64,000 nt of DNA from assembly GCF_026015885.1 (NCBI RefSeq), contig NZ_JAPDUG010000001.1, positions 1,178,001 to 1,242,000 of the forward strand, given 5' to 3'. A program made the position numbers and the translations under genes. Every line of letters starts with the position of its first letter. The first letter of the stretch is position 1. Of this stretch, positions 9,316 to 18,500 are shown one piece after another. The notes under the pieces were generated by a model. It was not told the origin of the DNA. It saw only the letters and a list, made by a program, of their open reading frames with translations, and searched no databases. The DNA comes from Halocynthiibacter sp. SDUM655004. Lineage in GTDB: Bacteria > Pseudomonadota > Alphaproteobacteria > Rhodobacterales > Rhodobacteraceae.

Positions 9316-9672
9316 TTACGCGCGTTCACGACGGCGCTCGGAGCGCTCTTCGCGTTTTTGCATTTGAACCGATGGTCCTTCGGCGTGCTCGTCAACCTTG
9401 ATGGTGAGAACGCGCATAACATCATCATGCAGGCGCATCAGGCGTTCCATTTCCTGAACAGCCGGTGCAGGGGCATCGGTGCGCAGGAAGGCATAGTGGC
9501 CCTTGCGGTTCTTGTTAACTTTGTAGGCCATGGTCTTCACGCCCCAGTATTCGCTGTCGACGGTCTTGCCGCCGTTGTCTGCGAGAACTGTTGTGAAGTG
9601 CTCAACAAGGCCTTCGGCTTGCGCGGTGGACAAGTCCTGACGCGCGATAAAGACATGCTCGTATAGTGGCAT
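9316..9672 (-). CDS. rpsF: 30S ribosomal protein S6
   Basis: A 118-residue protein that pairs with S18 on the platform of the 30S subunit. Begins MPLYEHVFIARQDLS and contains MAYKVNKNRKGHYAFL. The start at 9672 has GGAGAT upstream; the ATG at 9687 is rejected. The C-terminal tail is basic (QKREERSERRRERA). First gene of the rpsF-rpsR-rplI operon, with a clear promoter at 9775-9802. Confidence 0.97.
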   Translation of the reverse strand: MPLYEHVFIARQDLSTAQAEGLVEHFTTVLADNGGKTVDSEYWGVKTMAYKVNKNRKGHYAFLRTDAPAPAVQEMERLMRLHDDVMRVLTIKVDEHAEGPSVQMQKREERSERRRERA

Positions 9673-9740
9673 GCGATCTCCGTTCATAATAGGCGCATTT
9701 CAAAGACCGGGTTTACCCTTCTGCACCCGATCACGAGAGA

Positions 9741-9763
9741 CTGCGCTGTTGCAAAATGCGCAG
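9741..9763 (-). ncRNA. Hairpin in the rpsF leader (possible S6:S18 autoregulatory element)
   Basis: In the transcript leader between promoter and rpsF, CTGCGC pairs with GCGCAG across an 11-base loop, and a second small hairpin GGGTAAACCC lies nearer the gene. rpsF leaders bound by S6:S18 are known in several bacterial groups; I could not confirm the known consensus here, so this is only positional inference. Confidence 0.3.
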
Positions 9764-9774
9764 AAGGAAGCCGC

Positions 9775-9802
9775 CTTATAGCAGGGAACGGCGGGGATGC
9801 AA
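9775..9802 (-). promoter_or_regulatory. Sigma70-type promoter of rpsF operon
   Basis: On the minus strand TTGCAT (9797-9802) and TATAAG (9775-9780) are separated by 16 bases, a close match to -35 and -10 boxes. The predicted leader is roughly 95 nucleotides. Confidence 0.6.
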
Positions 9803-10027
9803 GAGCGCGGGGGAGCATGTTGAAAACAAGGTAGATACGGCGTGTGGGTGGGCGCATGGAAATGCGCGGTGAGGGGCCTTAACTTTTGCTCTCCTTTAGG
9901 GTGAAGGGATACACTTTTCGCGGTAAAACCGAAGAATTGCCCCATTTTCGCCCGTATTGAACGCGCAAATCATACTTAACGAAGCGGCAATAAATCCGGC
10001 AGGCCGCTCAGGTAGGAAGGACAGAGT
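9803..10027. other. Intergenic region between rpsF promoter and the 227-residue membrane protein gene
   Basis: No gene is visible here. The rightward gene should have its promoter in this stretch; I see no convincing pair of boxes. Confidence 0.4.
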
Positions 10028-10711
10028 ATGATGTTAGATCAAGCACGCGCCCGCGCACGTGCCTCGGCAGAAGCAACTGCCGAAGCCAAAGAGCAGGGAC
10101 AACTTCAGGAAACACAGCGTCTTGAGCGGCTGCCCTATATTACAATGTGCAAAGGTGGCTATGCGATCCAGATGCCAACGCGCGCGGGTTTCTGGGTGCG
10201 GCTCACACAGGGTGTTGCCACGCTGGTTGCTGTGTGTGCGTTTTCTTTTGCGGCCGGTATGTGGCTGATGCCTGGTTCCTCACAGGAAGCCGGTCTTGAG
10301 AGCTTCAAGATGATTGCAACGCTTTGTCTGTTGATGGTTGGCACGCTAGCGGTTTATTTCCTGAGCCAACGTCCGTTTTATCAGCTCCAGATTGACCAGA
10401 CCCGCCGCGAAGTGCGTGAAACTCTGTGTTCCCGTAACGGCAAAGAGCTTGTCCTGCGCCGCTGTGCCTTTGATGAGGTGTCCAGCATTTACCTGTCGCG
10501 CGACAAGGCGAAGGGCAAGGCGGGCAATGAGGCAACATTGATGATGCGCCATGCGGCCTATCCGATTGAGGTGCTGACCGAAGATGCTGATTATCTCAAG
10601 CTTCTGCGTGATCTGTTGGCGCGCGATGTGCTGGGTATGAATGTTACCGCGTCGCTTGGTGCGGTTACGACAGAGCGGTCGGCGGCTGTGGCGGCAAGCG
10701 TAGCGGCCTGA
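10028..10711 (+). CDS. Conserved hypothetical membrane protein
   Basis: A 227-residue protein of unknown function. Layout: an Ala/Arg/Glu-rich N-terminal helix (residues 1-40), a short soluble part, two close transmembrane helices (about 66-86 and 96-114), then a C-terminal cytoplasmic domain with FYQLQIDQTRREVRE, resembling the strand pattern of PH-like membrane domains. AGGAAGG precedes the ATG pair at 10028/10031. Divergent from the rpsF operon and upstream of fabD. I believe similar proteins occur in other Rhodobacterales but cannot verify it here. Confidence 0.7.
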   Translation: MMLDQARARARASAEATAEAKEQGQLQETQRLERLPYITMCKGGYAIQMPTRAGFWVRLTQGVATLVAVCAFSFAAGMWLMPGSSQEAGLESFKMIATLCLLMVGTLAVYFLSQRPFYQLQIDQTRREVRETLCSRNGKELVLRRCAFDEVSSIYLSRDKAKGKAGNEATLMMRHAAYPIEVLTEDADYLKLLRDLLARDVLGMNVTASLGAVTTERSAAVAASVAA

Positions 10712-10901
10712 TCGAGCGCAAAATTTGCATTGAAGTTTAGGGGCTGGTCAAAGGACCGGCCCTTCTCGTTTGAGGGAAGGGGCGTTTGCGGCGCCCTTAA
10801 AGCGGTGATTGCAAGAAATTACCGCCATTATCCGCGCCGCTCATGGACAGCCGCCCGCGCGCCATGTATTTGCTAGGAAAACAAAGAAAACAGGAGTCCG
10901 C

Positions 10902-11843
10902 ATGACGCGCGCATTTGTATTTCCCGGACAGGGTGCCCAAACGATCGGAATGGGCAAAGATCTGGCCGAGGCCTATCCAGTGGCCAAAGCCGTGTTTGAC
11001 GAGGTGGACGAGGCCCTTGGCGAGAAGCTGAGCAGCTTGATCTGGGAGGGTGATATCTCCGAACTTACGCTCACACAAAACGCACAACCCGCGCTTATGG
11101 CAACGTCGATTGCTGCCATGCGTGCGCTTGAGGTTGAGGGCGTGAAGATCACAGACGCAAGCTTCGTTGCGGGTCACAGCCTTGGTGAATATTCAGCGCT
11201 TGCGGCGGCGGGGTCGATCTCTGTGGCCGATACGGCGCGTTTGCTGCGTATTCGTGGCGAAGCGATGCAAAAAGCGGTTCCGGTTGGAGTTGGCGCGATG
11301 GCGGCTTTGTTGGGGCTGGACTTTGCAGCTGTTCAGGAGGTGGCCGCAGAGGCCGCACAAGGGCAGGTGTGTCAGGCGGCGAACGACAATGATCCCGGTC
11401 AGGTCGTGGTGTCAGGCCATAAAGAGGCCGTGGAGCGCGCCATTGAGATTGCCAAGGAACGCGGCGCACGGCGCGCGGTTCTATTGCCGGTAAGTGCCCC
11501 GTTCCATTGTTCACTGATGCAGCCTGCGGCGGATGCCATGGCAGAAGCACTGAGCAAAGTTGACGTGAACGCGCCTGCGGTGCCGCTTGTGGCAAACGTC
11601 CGTGCCGAAGCAGAAACAAGCGCGACCCTGATCCGCAACATGCTCGTGGAGCAGGTTACAGGTTCGGTACGCTGGCGCGAGAGCGTGGCCTATATGGCTG
11701 GGCAGGGTGTCACAGAGATTTGGGAGATCGGTGCGGGCAAGGCGCTTTCGGGCATGATCCGCCGTATCGAAAAATCCATCACATGCCGTGCTGTCGGCAC
11801 ACCCGATGACGTGGCTGCGGCTGTAGCGTCGCTTAAGGAATAG
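10902..11843 (+). CDS. fabD: Malonyl-CoA:ACP transacylase
   Basis: Loads malonyl groups onto acyl carrier protein for fatty acid elongation. 313 residues starting MTRAFVFPGQGAQ, with AGGAG before the ATG at 10902. Ser93 in GHSLGEYSA is the nucleophile; the partner histidine is in SAPFHCSLM near residue 200, and QNAQPAL near residue 60 forms the oxyanion region. It is followed eight bases later by fabG, so the two are co-transcribed. Confidence 0.97.
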   Translation: MTRAFVFPGQGAQTIGMGKDLAEAYPVAKAVFDEVDEALGEKLSSLIWEGDISELTLTQNAQPALMATSIAAMRALEVEGVKITDASFVAGHSLGEYSALAAAGSISVADTARLLRIRGEAMQKAVPVGVGAMAALLGLDFAAVQEVAAEAAQGQVCQAANDNDPGQVVVSGHKEAVERAIEIAKERGARRAVLLPVSAPFHCSLMQPAADAMAEALSKVDVNAPAVPLVANVRAEAETSATLIRNMLVEQVTGSVRWRESVAYMAGQGVTEIWEIGAGKALSGMIRRIEKSITCRAVGTPDDVAAAVASLKE

Positions 11844-11851
11844 AGGTTTAT

Positions 11852-12589
11852 ATGTTTGATTTGACAGGTAAAAAAGCGCTCGTCACTGGTGCATCCGGTG
11901 GCATTGGCGGCGCGATTGCCAAGGCCCTGCATGGCGCTGGCGCAACCGTTGGCCTCTCTGGTACTCGGGTTGAGCCGCTTGAGGCATTGGCCGCCGAGCT
12001 TGGCGAGCGGGCGCATGTTCTGCCCTGTAACCTCAGCGACGGCGAGGCGGTGGACGCATTGCCGAAGGCCGCGATCGAAGCGATGGGCGGGCTGGATATC
12101 CTTGTGAACAACGCAGGTATCACCCGCGACCAAATCTTCATGCGGATGTCGGATGAGGAATGGCAGTCGGTGATCGACGTGAACCTCACTTCAACAATGC
12201 GCCTCTGCCGTGGTGTGATGCGCCCGATGATGAAAGCCCGCTGGGGCCGGATCATCAACATCAGCTCGATTGTGGGGGCAACGGGCAATCCCGGTCAGGC
12301 AAACTATGCCGCATCCAAGGCGGGTATGGTCGGCATGACCAAATCCATCGCCTATGAGGTGGCGAGCCGTGGCATCACCGCCAACGCCGTCGCGCCGGGT
12401 TTCATTGCAACAGCGATGACAGACAAGCTCACTGATGAGCAAAAAGAAAAGATCAACGTGCAAATCCCCGCTTCGCGCATGGGCACCCCCGAAGAAATCG
12501 CCGCAGCGGTGCTTTATTTGGCCAGCCCTGAAGCAGGTTACGTGACAGGCTCCACCCTGCACGTCAACGGCGGCATGGCGATGCTTTAG
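11852..12589 (+). CDS. fabG: 3-oxoacyl-ACP reductase
   Basis: NADPH-dependent reduction step of fatty acid elongation; tetrameric SDR enzyme of 245 residues. Seen: cofactor loop TGASGGIG (residues 12-19), NNAG at 86-89, catalytic Ser139, Tyr152 and Lys156 in the SSIVG and YAASK motifs, and the C-terminal GSTLHVNGGMAML. Directly after fabD and before a strong terminator, which separates it from acpP-fabF. Confidence 0.97.
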   Translation: MFDLTGKKALVTGASGGIGGAIAKALHGAGATVGLSGTRVEPLEALAAELGERAHVLPCNLSDGEAVDALPKAAIEAMGGLDILVNNAGITRDQIFMRMSDEEWQSVIDVNLTSTMRLCRGVMRPMMKARWGRIINISSIVGATGNPGQANYAASKAGMVGMTKSIAYEVASRGITANAVAPGFIATAMTDKLTDEQKEKINVQIPASRMGTPEEIAAAVLYLASPEAGYVTGSTLHVNGGMAML

Positions 12590-12615
12590 GGCATTGAGCA
12601 TAATGTGAGTTTGAG

Positions 12616-12637
12616 AGGGGCCGCTTGGCCCCTTTTT
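12616..12637 (+). terminator. Terminator after fabG
   Basis: GGGGCC (12617-12622), loop GCTT, GGCCCC (12627-12632) followed by TTTTTT. The 17-base core AGGGGCCGCTTGGCCCC recurs exactly at 13850-13866. Confidence 0.85.
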
Positions 12638-12796
12638 TCGTGCTGCCTAAATATGTTAAGCGAGTGCGGCTTCGCTTGCTCCTAACTTGATGTGCAATAC
12701 TGTTTTTGAGTGCTAAATGTCGAGTATTGTCTTGCAACCGAAAGAGGGGCATCGGCATAGTCCAATAATCAGATGGGTAAGCTTTGTGGATGAGAC

Positions 12797-13549
12797 ATGT
12801 CTATTTCCGAAAGACCGTTAACTAGGCAAGATCGAGATACACTCAAGCCGTACTCAACCGCGAACGAAAAGCGAAGCACCTATCTGAATTTTGCGGGCCT
12901 CTTTTTCATCTTGTTTTTCACCATTTTTGTTGCGCTGGGTCTACTCTGTGATTTTACCGCGTGGATGTTCGCTTGGCCCGATTTCGAGGTCGTGAAGTGG
13001 TGGCTGTGTGGGGCTTCAGCAGTTCTATCTCTGGCGTATTCTGGGAATTGGGCGCTCCAAGAGCATAAGTACATCAAAGCGAGAACGGGTATTTCTGCAC
13101 TGGCTGATCAAGACTTGCAGAACGGCTTTGCCGCCATCGAACGCCTTGAAGTTGCGGCCGTTGTTGAGGTCGAAGAAGAAGAAGACGAAGGGGCCGGATT
13201 TCTATTAGAGTTACGAGATGGTCGAGTTCTATTTCTAGTTGGTCAAGACCTGGATTTCCATTCATTGCATGTGGAGCCGGATGCAGAGAACGAAGTTGCA
13301 GGCGACATATTCCCGAGTGACAAAGTGGATTTCGTTTACGCGCCGAAAAGCGGTGTCCGTTTGGATGTTATTGGAACGGGCAGCTACCTAAAACCAAGAT
13401 CCTGGGTCAAGCGACGAGTTGGTAGAACGCGTTCTAGTAGCCACGCTGATCCAATGCCGGACAGTTTCAACGACGGCCCGCTTGAGGACGTGTTAAAGCG
13501 TTACGGATTTGTCGAAGTGCCTGCCTCGGCGCGTCGAGAAAATGTATAG
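12797..13549 (+). CDS. Hypothetical two-helix membrane protein
   Basis: A 250-residue protein I do not recognise. After about 30 polar residues come two transmembrane helices (roughly 33-57 and 66-86); the rest is a soluble domain with a striking acidic stretch VEVEEEEDEGAG near residue 118, and strands such as FLLELRDGRVLFLVGQDLDF. The basic stretch SWVKRRVGRTRSS near residue 205 is followed by an acidic C-terminus. It lies inside the fab gene cluster, between fabG and acpP, flanked on both sides by the same 17-base hairpin, and is less GC-rich than neighbours. Probably acquired. Confidence 0.65.
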   Translation: MSISERPLTRQDRDTLKPYSTANEKRSTYLNFAGLFFILFFTIFVALGLLCDFTAWMFAWPDFEVVKWWLCGASAVLSLAYSGNWALQEHKYIKARTGISALADQDLQNGFAAIERLEVAAVVEVEEEEDEGAGFLLELRDGRVLFLVGQDLDFHSLHVEPDAENEVAGDIFPSDKVDFVYAPKSGVRLDVIGTGSYLKPRSWVKRRVGRTRSSSHADPMPDSFNDGPLEDVLKRYGFVEVPASARRENV

Positions 13550-13849
13550 TTCTCTTGACGCTTCGTTTGATTAGGCGTTGGTGATCTTGTTTTGAATTTT
13601 CTGTTTACACGTCAAGCCGACCCTAAAGACAAACCGCGCGTGAAGATCGTTTGGGGTCTGCGATAAGCCGATGTTGCGTGAATTGGGAATACGAGCTCCT
13701 AGAAAATACACTAGAGGCTCCAACTGCTGTTACACGTCTAATTGCCCTGCGCCCGAAACTATATCATCTCGGATTCTATGCTGCCGATACTGCTCAGGGA
13801 GTTGACAGCAGCGCGGCTCTTTCGGGGCTTGTACTTTTTACGAGGTGAA

Positions 13850-13866
13850 AGGGGCCGCTTGGCCCC
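13850..13866. repeat. Second copy of the fabG terminator hairpin
   Basis: AGGGGCCGCTTGGCCCC, identical to 12616-12632. Here it is followed by ATTTTGG rather than a T run on the plus strand and TTTCACC on the minus strand, so its strength as a terminator is doubtful. It lies 44 bases beyond the stop of the leftward DUF1254 gene. Confidence 0.75.
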
Positions 13867-13909
13867 ATTTTGGTGTGAAGTTCTTAAAGAGATTACCCTT
13901 CTACGAAGA

Positions 13910-14911
13910 TCACTGCGCTACCTTTTCGACATTGGGCAGGACGTAGGTGCGTTCCAAAACGGCATCGCCGGGCCGGTAAACTCGCATCAAGAAATTCCAT
14001 CCATCTCCAACATCGACGCGGTTTGCTTGCACGCCACAATCGGCCTCTGACCCAAAGTGGACCGTGAAGGTGCCATCCTCATTCAGCTCGACGTTTCTAT
14101 CGTTGACGATATTGTTGTCGCTCTCCATGAACCCGTCTGCCCCATAGACAGTGATCGACCAAAAGGCGTCATTAGGCGGGACGTCGTATTCTGCGGTATA
14201 GCAACCTTCAACTGCGCCAGGTCCGGAGTAGTTGATGTAAACGGCATCGAGTTCTGGGAAGAGACCCCAAGCGCCAGCAACGGCAAGATGGCGTGTCTCT
14301 TCGTTGACTTCGCCGCGAGGCCCCATCCAGTCGGGCTCGTATTGGTCGAACTTCTGAAATTCCACTTCATAGTCAGCGCGTAATGCGAGCATACTTTCAA
14401 CGTCCCATTGTGGCTCTGGGAACAAGTCATGGCTGGAAGCGTTTATGACAAACTCGTTTTGCATGCGGTTGACAAGGTCCACATCCGCGGGGTCTGAAGC
14501 GTCCATTATCTGTATCCGCATGATGAGTGATACGTATTTTGTATCGCCCGGAATGTCGTAGGTGCCAGGCTCATAAAACACGATTGGCGCGTAATGATCA
14601 TTATCGATCACCAGAATCGAGAAATACCGGTCATCGGGAAATTCTGGAATCGTGATGGTTGCGCCGCCTTCGGTATCAACGACCGCTGCCGCGTAAAGCG
14701 TGTCTCGATTCATGCGAACCACGGCCTGCGCATCGAGAGGTGTAGGTTTGCGGATATAGTAGAAGCGGTTAACGTCGCTTCCTGCATTTGCCTGAAATTG
14801 TGCAAATGCCATGTCGACTTCTGCGCGTATGTAGGTATCGGGCGTTACAACGTCCTCTGCAAAAGCAGCAGTGGAAACAGCAAATAGAGATAGAGTTAAA
14901 AATGCTCGCAT
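13910..14911 (-). CDS. Secreted DUF1254/DUF1214 domain protein
   Basis: A 333-residue periplasmic protein with a signal peptide (MRAFLTLSLFAVSTAAFA, cleavage before EDV). The N-terminal half has DUF1254 features (VRMNRDTLYAAAVVD, DRYFSILVIDNDHY), and the C-terminal half DUF1214 features (PNDAFWSITVYGADGFM, NWNFLMR-like GWNFLMRVYRPG). AGGAG lies seven bases before the start. Function unknown; homologues occur in marine bacteria. It is opposite in direction to the flanking fab genes, which supports insertion into that locus. Confidence 0.85.
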   Translation of the reverse strand: MRAFLTLSLFAVSTAAFAEDVVTPDTYIRAEVDMAFAQFQANAGSDVNRFYYIRKPTPLDAQAVVRMNRDTLYAAAVVDTEGGATITIPEFPDDRYFSILVIDNDHYAPIVFYEPGTYDIPGDTKYVSLIMRIQIMDASDPADVDLVNRMQNEFVINASSHDLFPEPQWDVESMLALRADYEVEFQKFDQYEPDWMGPRGEVNEETRHLAVAGAWGLFPELDAVYINYSGPGAVEGCYTAEYDVPPNDAFWSITVYGADGFMESDNNIVNDRNVELNEDGTFTVHFGSEADCGVQANRVDVGDGWNFLMRVYRPGDAVLERTYVLPNVEKVAQ

Positions 14912-15566
14912 CGGGCAACTCCTATTCCAAGCGATAAGACAAAGGCTCTTTGAAAACTGACTTACGGTGGCAGCGAATGGCGAACCGGTAAAGTAACAAA
15001 GCCGCTATTTGATGATCGGAAACTGTTTCTTGCTAAGCAAATGTGTTGGGCTTTGACGGCTATGTGTTTGCTTTCTCATGCTCTAGACTGGGAAAAATCT
15101 GCGCTCGGTACTGTGCGGAAGTGTCTTAATTGGTTCTAAGGCTTTCGGCCTTTGCTGAACTCCAAAGAGCCAATCACTGTGCCCAACCTCATCCTTTGTG
15201 CGGACCCGGTATTCCCGCACCCAACCCAATTGTTGCGTTTGATTCGAGTGGATTCTGGCAATTGACGTAGCGGAATTTATGGGAATGGGGAGTGGGGCGT
15301 TTGGTTTGGCCTGTTTCTGGTGCGGTTTGCGGTATCAAGTATCAGGGATACAACGATAAATGGAATGCGCACTTGATTACCCTGACCAAGGCCTTATCTT
15401 TCGGAAAGCGTTTGCCTATTCGTGTTGATATGCTAAAGGGGGCGCAGAATTGCCATCCGCGCAATTTGTGTTGGTGGATTTCCTGCAGTAGCAGGGCAGT
15501 GAATCGCCCATTTCGGGCAGGAAACAAACGGGTGGCAACACCCCGTCTAGAGAATGAGGAAATACT
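14912..15566. other. 655-base intergenic region upstream of acpP
   Basis: No convincing gene is present: the longest frames are out of context and lack ribosome binding sites. The acpP promoter must lie in the right part. The left 400 bases look like decayed or non-coding DNA belonging to the extra genes inside the fab cluster. I could not identify any repeat or RNA gene. Confidence 0.45.
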
Positions 15567-15800
15567 ATGAGCGACATCGCAGATCGCGTTAAGAAGATCG
15601 TCGTCGAGCACCTTGGCGTAGAAGAAGAGAAAGTTGTTGAAAACGCATCTTTCATCGACGATCTGGGCGCAGACAGCCTTGATACAGTTGAATTGGTTAT
15701 GGCGTTCGAAGAGGAATTCGGTATCGAAATCCCTGACGATGCAGCAGAAACAATTCAAACATTCGGCGACGCGGTGAAGTTCATCACCGAAGCTTCCTAA
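15567..15800 (+). CDS. acpP: Acyl carrier protein
   Basis: Carries the growing fatty acid on a 4'-phosphopantetheine arm. 77 residues, highly acidic, starting [17 protein letters not shown]; Ser37 in [10 protein letters not shown] is the prosthetic-group attachment site. AATGAGGAAATACT precedes the ATG. Followed by a terminator and then fabF, the standard order. Confidence 0.98.
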   Translation: MSDIADRVKKIVVEHLGVEEEKVVENASFIDDLGADSLDTVELVMAFEEEFGIEIPDDAAETIQTFGDAVKFITEAS

Positions 15801-15822
15801 GCTTTTCGCAATAATTTTCGTA

Positions 15823-15846
15823 AGCGGCGTCCTTTCGGGCGCCGTT
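15823..15846 (+). terminator. Terminator or attenuator after acpP
   Basis: CGGCGTCC pairs with GGGCGCCG (one G-T wobble) across a short TTTC loop, followed by TTTT. It lies 23 bases after the acpP stop and may lower fabF expression relative to acpP. Confidence 0.65.
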
Positions 15847-16012
15847 TTGCGTTTGGGTGGGGTGTCTGGCGGGCTGAAGCGCGATTTTTGCCCGAAAAAC
15901 AGGTTGCTCGGCCATTTTGTGGCGATAAATCCGTTTTCAACGACATTTGCTTGCCCAAGCTATAGAAGGCACGGTAAAAAGCGTGGAAACGCAAAACAAG
16001 GCGGGGAAAAAT

Positions 16013-17275
16013 ATGCGTCGAGTGGTAATTACAGGTCTTGGAATGGTGACGCCTCTGGCAGATGGTGTCGAGGATACGTGGTCGCGGTTGCTGGACGGGC
16101 AATCGGGCGCGGGGACCATCACGCGGTTTGATCCGGAGCGTGTGACAACGAAATACGCCTGCGAGATCCCGTTGGGTGATGGCACTGACGGTACTTTCAA
16201 CCCAGACACCTATATGGATGCCAAAGACCGCCGCAAAGTAGATGATTTCATCCTTTACGGCATGGCCGCCGCCACGCAGGCTGTTGCGGATTCAGGTTGG
16301 GTTGCCGAGAGCGAAGACGACAAATGCCGCACCGGTGTGATGATCGGGTCTGGCATTGGCGGTTTGTCTTCGATTGCGGATACGGCGGTTTTGCTGGCTG
16401 AAAAGGGCCCGCGTCGGGTTTCGCCGTTCTTTATTCCGGGAGCGTTGATTAACCTCGTTTCGGGGCAAGTTAGCATCAAGTTTGGCTTCAAAGGGCCGAA
16501 TCATGCAGTTGTGACAGCATGCTCTACGGGTGCGCATGCGATCGGCGATGCAGCACGGCTTATTATGCTCGACGACGCAGACGTGATGATTGCAGGTGGC
16601 GCGGAGAGCCCGATTTCCGAGATCGGGATTGCTGGCTTTAACGCGTGTAAGGCGCTTTCCACGCAAAACGCGGATGATCCGACCAAGGCCAGCCGCCCTT
16701 ATGACAAAGACCGCGATGGCTTTGTTATGGGTGAGGGCGCAGGCGTTGTTGTTCTGGAGGAGTATGAACACGCAAAGGCGCGCGGCGCAAAGATTTACGC
16801 TGAGGTTCTTGGCTATGGCCTGTCGGGCGATGCGTATCACATCACCGCGCCGTCGAGCGATGGTGATGGTGGCTACCGTTCCATGGAAGCAGCAATCAAA
16901 CGTGCGGGTATCACGCCAGCGGATATCGACTATATCAACGCGCATGGCACCTCGACCATGGCTGATACAATCGAGCTAGGCGCTGTTGAGCGGCTCATGG
17001 GCGATGCCGCAGAGAAGGCCACTATGTCGTCCACCAAATCGGCGACAGGGCACCTTTTGGGCGCTGCTGGTGCGATAGAGGCGATCTTCTGTATTCTGGC
17101 GATCCGCGATCAGATCGCACCGCCGACGCTGAACCTTGATAACCCTGATGTAGAGCCGAAGCTCGATCTGGCGCCGCATAAAGCCGTGCAGCGCGAGATC
17201 AATGTGGCACTGTCCAATTCCTTCGGGTTTGGCGGCACCAACGCGAGTGTGATTTTCGGTAAGGTCGACAGCTGA
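16013..17275 (+). CDS. fabF: Beta-ketoacyl-ACP synthase II
   Basis: Condenses malonyl-ACP with acyl-ACP in fatty acid elongation. 420 residues from ATG 16013 (MRRVVITGLGMVTPL). Catalytic triad visible: Cys170 in TACSTGAH, His311 in NAHGTST, His347 in ATGHLLGAAG; C-terminal SNSFGFGGTNAS is the family signature. The open frame extends upstream to 15947, but that part is not homologous to the family. Overlaps mltG by one base. Confidence 0.97.
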   Translation: MRRVVITGLGMVTPLADGVEDTWSRLLDGQSGAGTITRFDPERVTTKYACEIPLGDGTDGTFNPDTYMDAKDRRKVDDFILYGMAAATQAVADSGWVAESEDDKCRTGVMIGSGIGGLSSIADTAVLLAEKGPRRVSPFFIPGALINLVSGQVSIKFGFKGPNHAVVTACSTGAHAIGDAARLIMLDDADVMIAGGAESPISEIGIAGFNACKALSTQNADDPTKASRPYDKDRDGFVMGEGAGVVVLEEYEHAKARGAKIYAEVLGYGLSGDAYHITAPSSDGDGGYRSMEAAIKRAGITPADIDYINAHGTSTMADTIELGAVERLMGDAAEKATMSSTKSATGHLLGAAGAIEAIFCILAIRDQIAPPTLNLDNPDVEPKLDLAPHKAVQREINVALSNSFGFGGTNASVIFGKVDS

Positions 17276-18432
17276 TGTGGCGAAATTTTACGTCAAGCGC
17301 TTTGACGTTCCTGCTTGTGCTTATGTTCTGCGCGGGCGGAATGTTGTTGTGGGCAAAGAACCAATATAGCGCCGAAGGGCCGCTTGAGCAGGCGATCTGT
17401 TTGCGGGTCGAGCAAGGCTCGACCATGGGCCGCGTTTCGACCAGTTTGGCCGAACAGGGCGCGATTTCGAGCGGGTATCTTTTTCGGGTGGGGGTGAACT
17501 ATTCCGATAAGGCCGCAGACCTTAAGGCGGGTAGTTTCCTTATTCCTGCGGGGGCTTCGATGGAAGGTATCGTTGACCTCGTAACTGGCGATGGTCGTTC
17601 GACATGCGGATCGGAAATTGTCTATCGAATCGGGGTGTTACGGAGCGAAGTTCAACTGCGTGATCTTGATCCGGAAACCAACCGTTTCGAAGAGAAGTTC
17701 AGCTTTGACCCGAATGCCGACGAGGTTCCGGCTGGCTTCACCGAGGCTGCGGAAAGTGGCGACCTCCGCTATCGTGTCGCACTCGCTGAGGGTGCTACGA
17801 GTTGGCAGGTGATCGAGGCGCTTAAAGCGGCGGATTTCCTGACTGGTGAGGTAACTGAGGTTCCTGCGGAAGGTACGCTCGCACCAGATAGCTATGAGCT
17901 TCGCAAGGGGGCGTCACGTGGCGAATTGGTCGAAGAGATGACACGTCGTCAGACAGCGATCCTTGACGAAGCTTGGCAGAACCGCGCTGATGGTTTGCCG
18001 CTTGAAACGAAGGAAGAAGCGCTCATTCTGGCCTCTATTGTCGAGAAAGAAACCGGCGTTGCCGAGGAGCGCAAACAAGTGGCGAGCGTATTCGTGAACC
18101 GCCTCAAGCAAGGTATGCGCCTTCAGACGGATCCGACAGTGATCTATGGCGTGACCGAAGGCAAAGGCGCGCTTGGCCGTGGTTTGCGGCAGAGTGAATT
18201 GCGGCGGGAAACACCTTGGAACACTTATGTGATCGACGGGCTTCCTGTAACACCGATTGCCAACCCAGGACGCGCAGCGATTGAGGCCGCGCTGAACCCA
18301 GACGACACGGAGTATTTGTTCTTTGTGGCGGATGGAACCGGTGGCCACGCCTTCGCAAAGACGCTAAGCGAGCATAACGATAATGTTGCGAAGTGGCGCA
18401 AAATCGAAGCGGAGCGCAACGCTTCGGAGTAA
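17275..18432 (+). CDS. mltG: Endolytic peptidoglycan transglycosylase MltG
   Basis: Membrane-anchored enzyme that cuts nascent glycan strands and sets their length. 385 residues: N-terminal transmembrane helix (about residues 7-26), LysM-like part, then the YceG catalytic domain with ILASIVEKETGVAEER (catalytic Glu in EKET) and LQTDPTVIYG, and the C-terminal PGRAAIEAALNP motif. Its ATG overlaps the fabF stop by one base, so it is translationally coupled; the fabF-mltG pair is common in proteobacteria. Confidence 0.94.
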   Translation: MWRNFTSSALTFLLVLMFCAGGMLLWAKNQYSAEGPLEQAICLRVEQGSTMGRVSTSLAEQGAISSGYLFRVGVNYSDKAADLKAGSFLIPAGASMEGIVDLVTGDGRSTCGSEIVYRIGVLRSEVQLRDLDPETNRFEEKFSFDPNADEVPAGFTEAAESGDLRYRVALAEGATSWQVIEALKAADFLTGEVTEVPAEGTLAPDSYELRKGASRGELVEEMTRRQTAILDEAWQNRADGLPLETKEEALILASIVEKETGVAEERKQVASVFVNRLKQGMRLQTDPTVIYGVTEGKGALGRGLRQSELRRETPWNTYVIDGLPVTPIANPGRAAIEAALNPDDTEYLFFVADGTGGHAFAKTLSEHNDNVAKWRKIEAERNASE

Positions 18433-18466
18433 CGCGCGAGCGCCTTTGAAAACGGAATGAAATCAG

Positions 18467-18500
18467 CGGCCTGTCCCGAAATTCGGGGCGGGCCGTTTTC
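18467..18500 (+). terminator. Terminator after mltG
   Basis: CGGCC...TCCCGAA pairs with TTCGGGG...GGCCG, followed by TTTTCGTTTTT. It isolates the fab genes from the GTA cluster. Confidence 0.75.
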
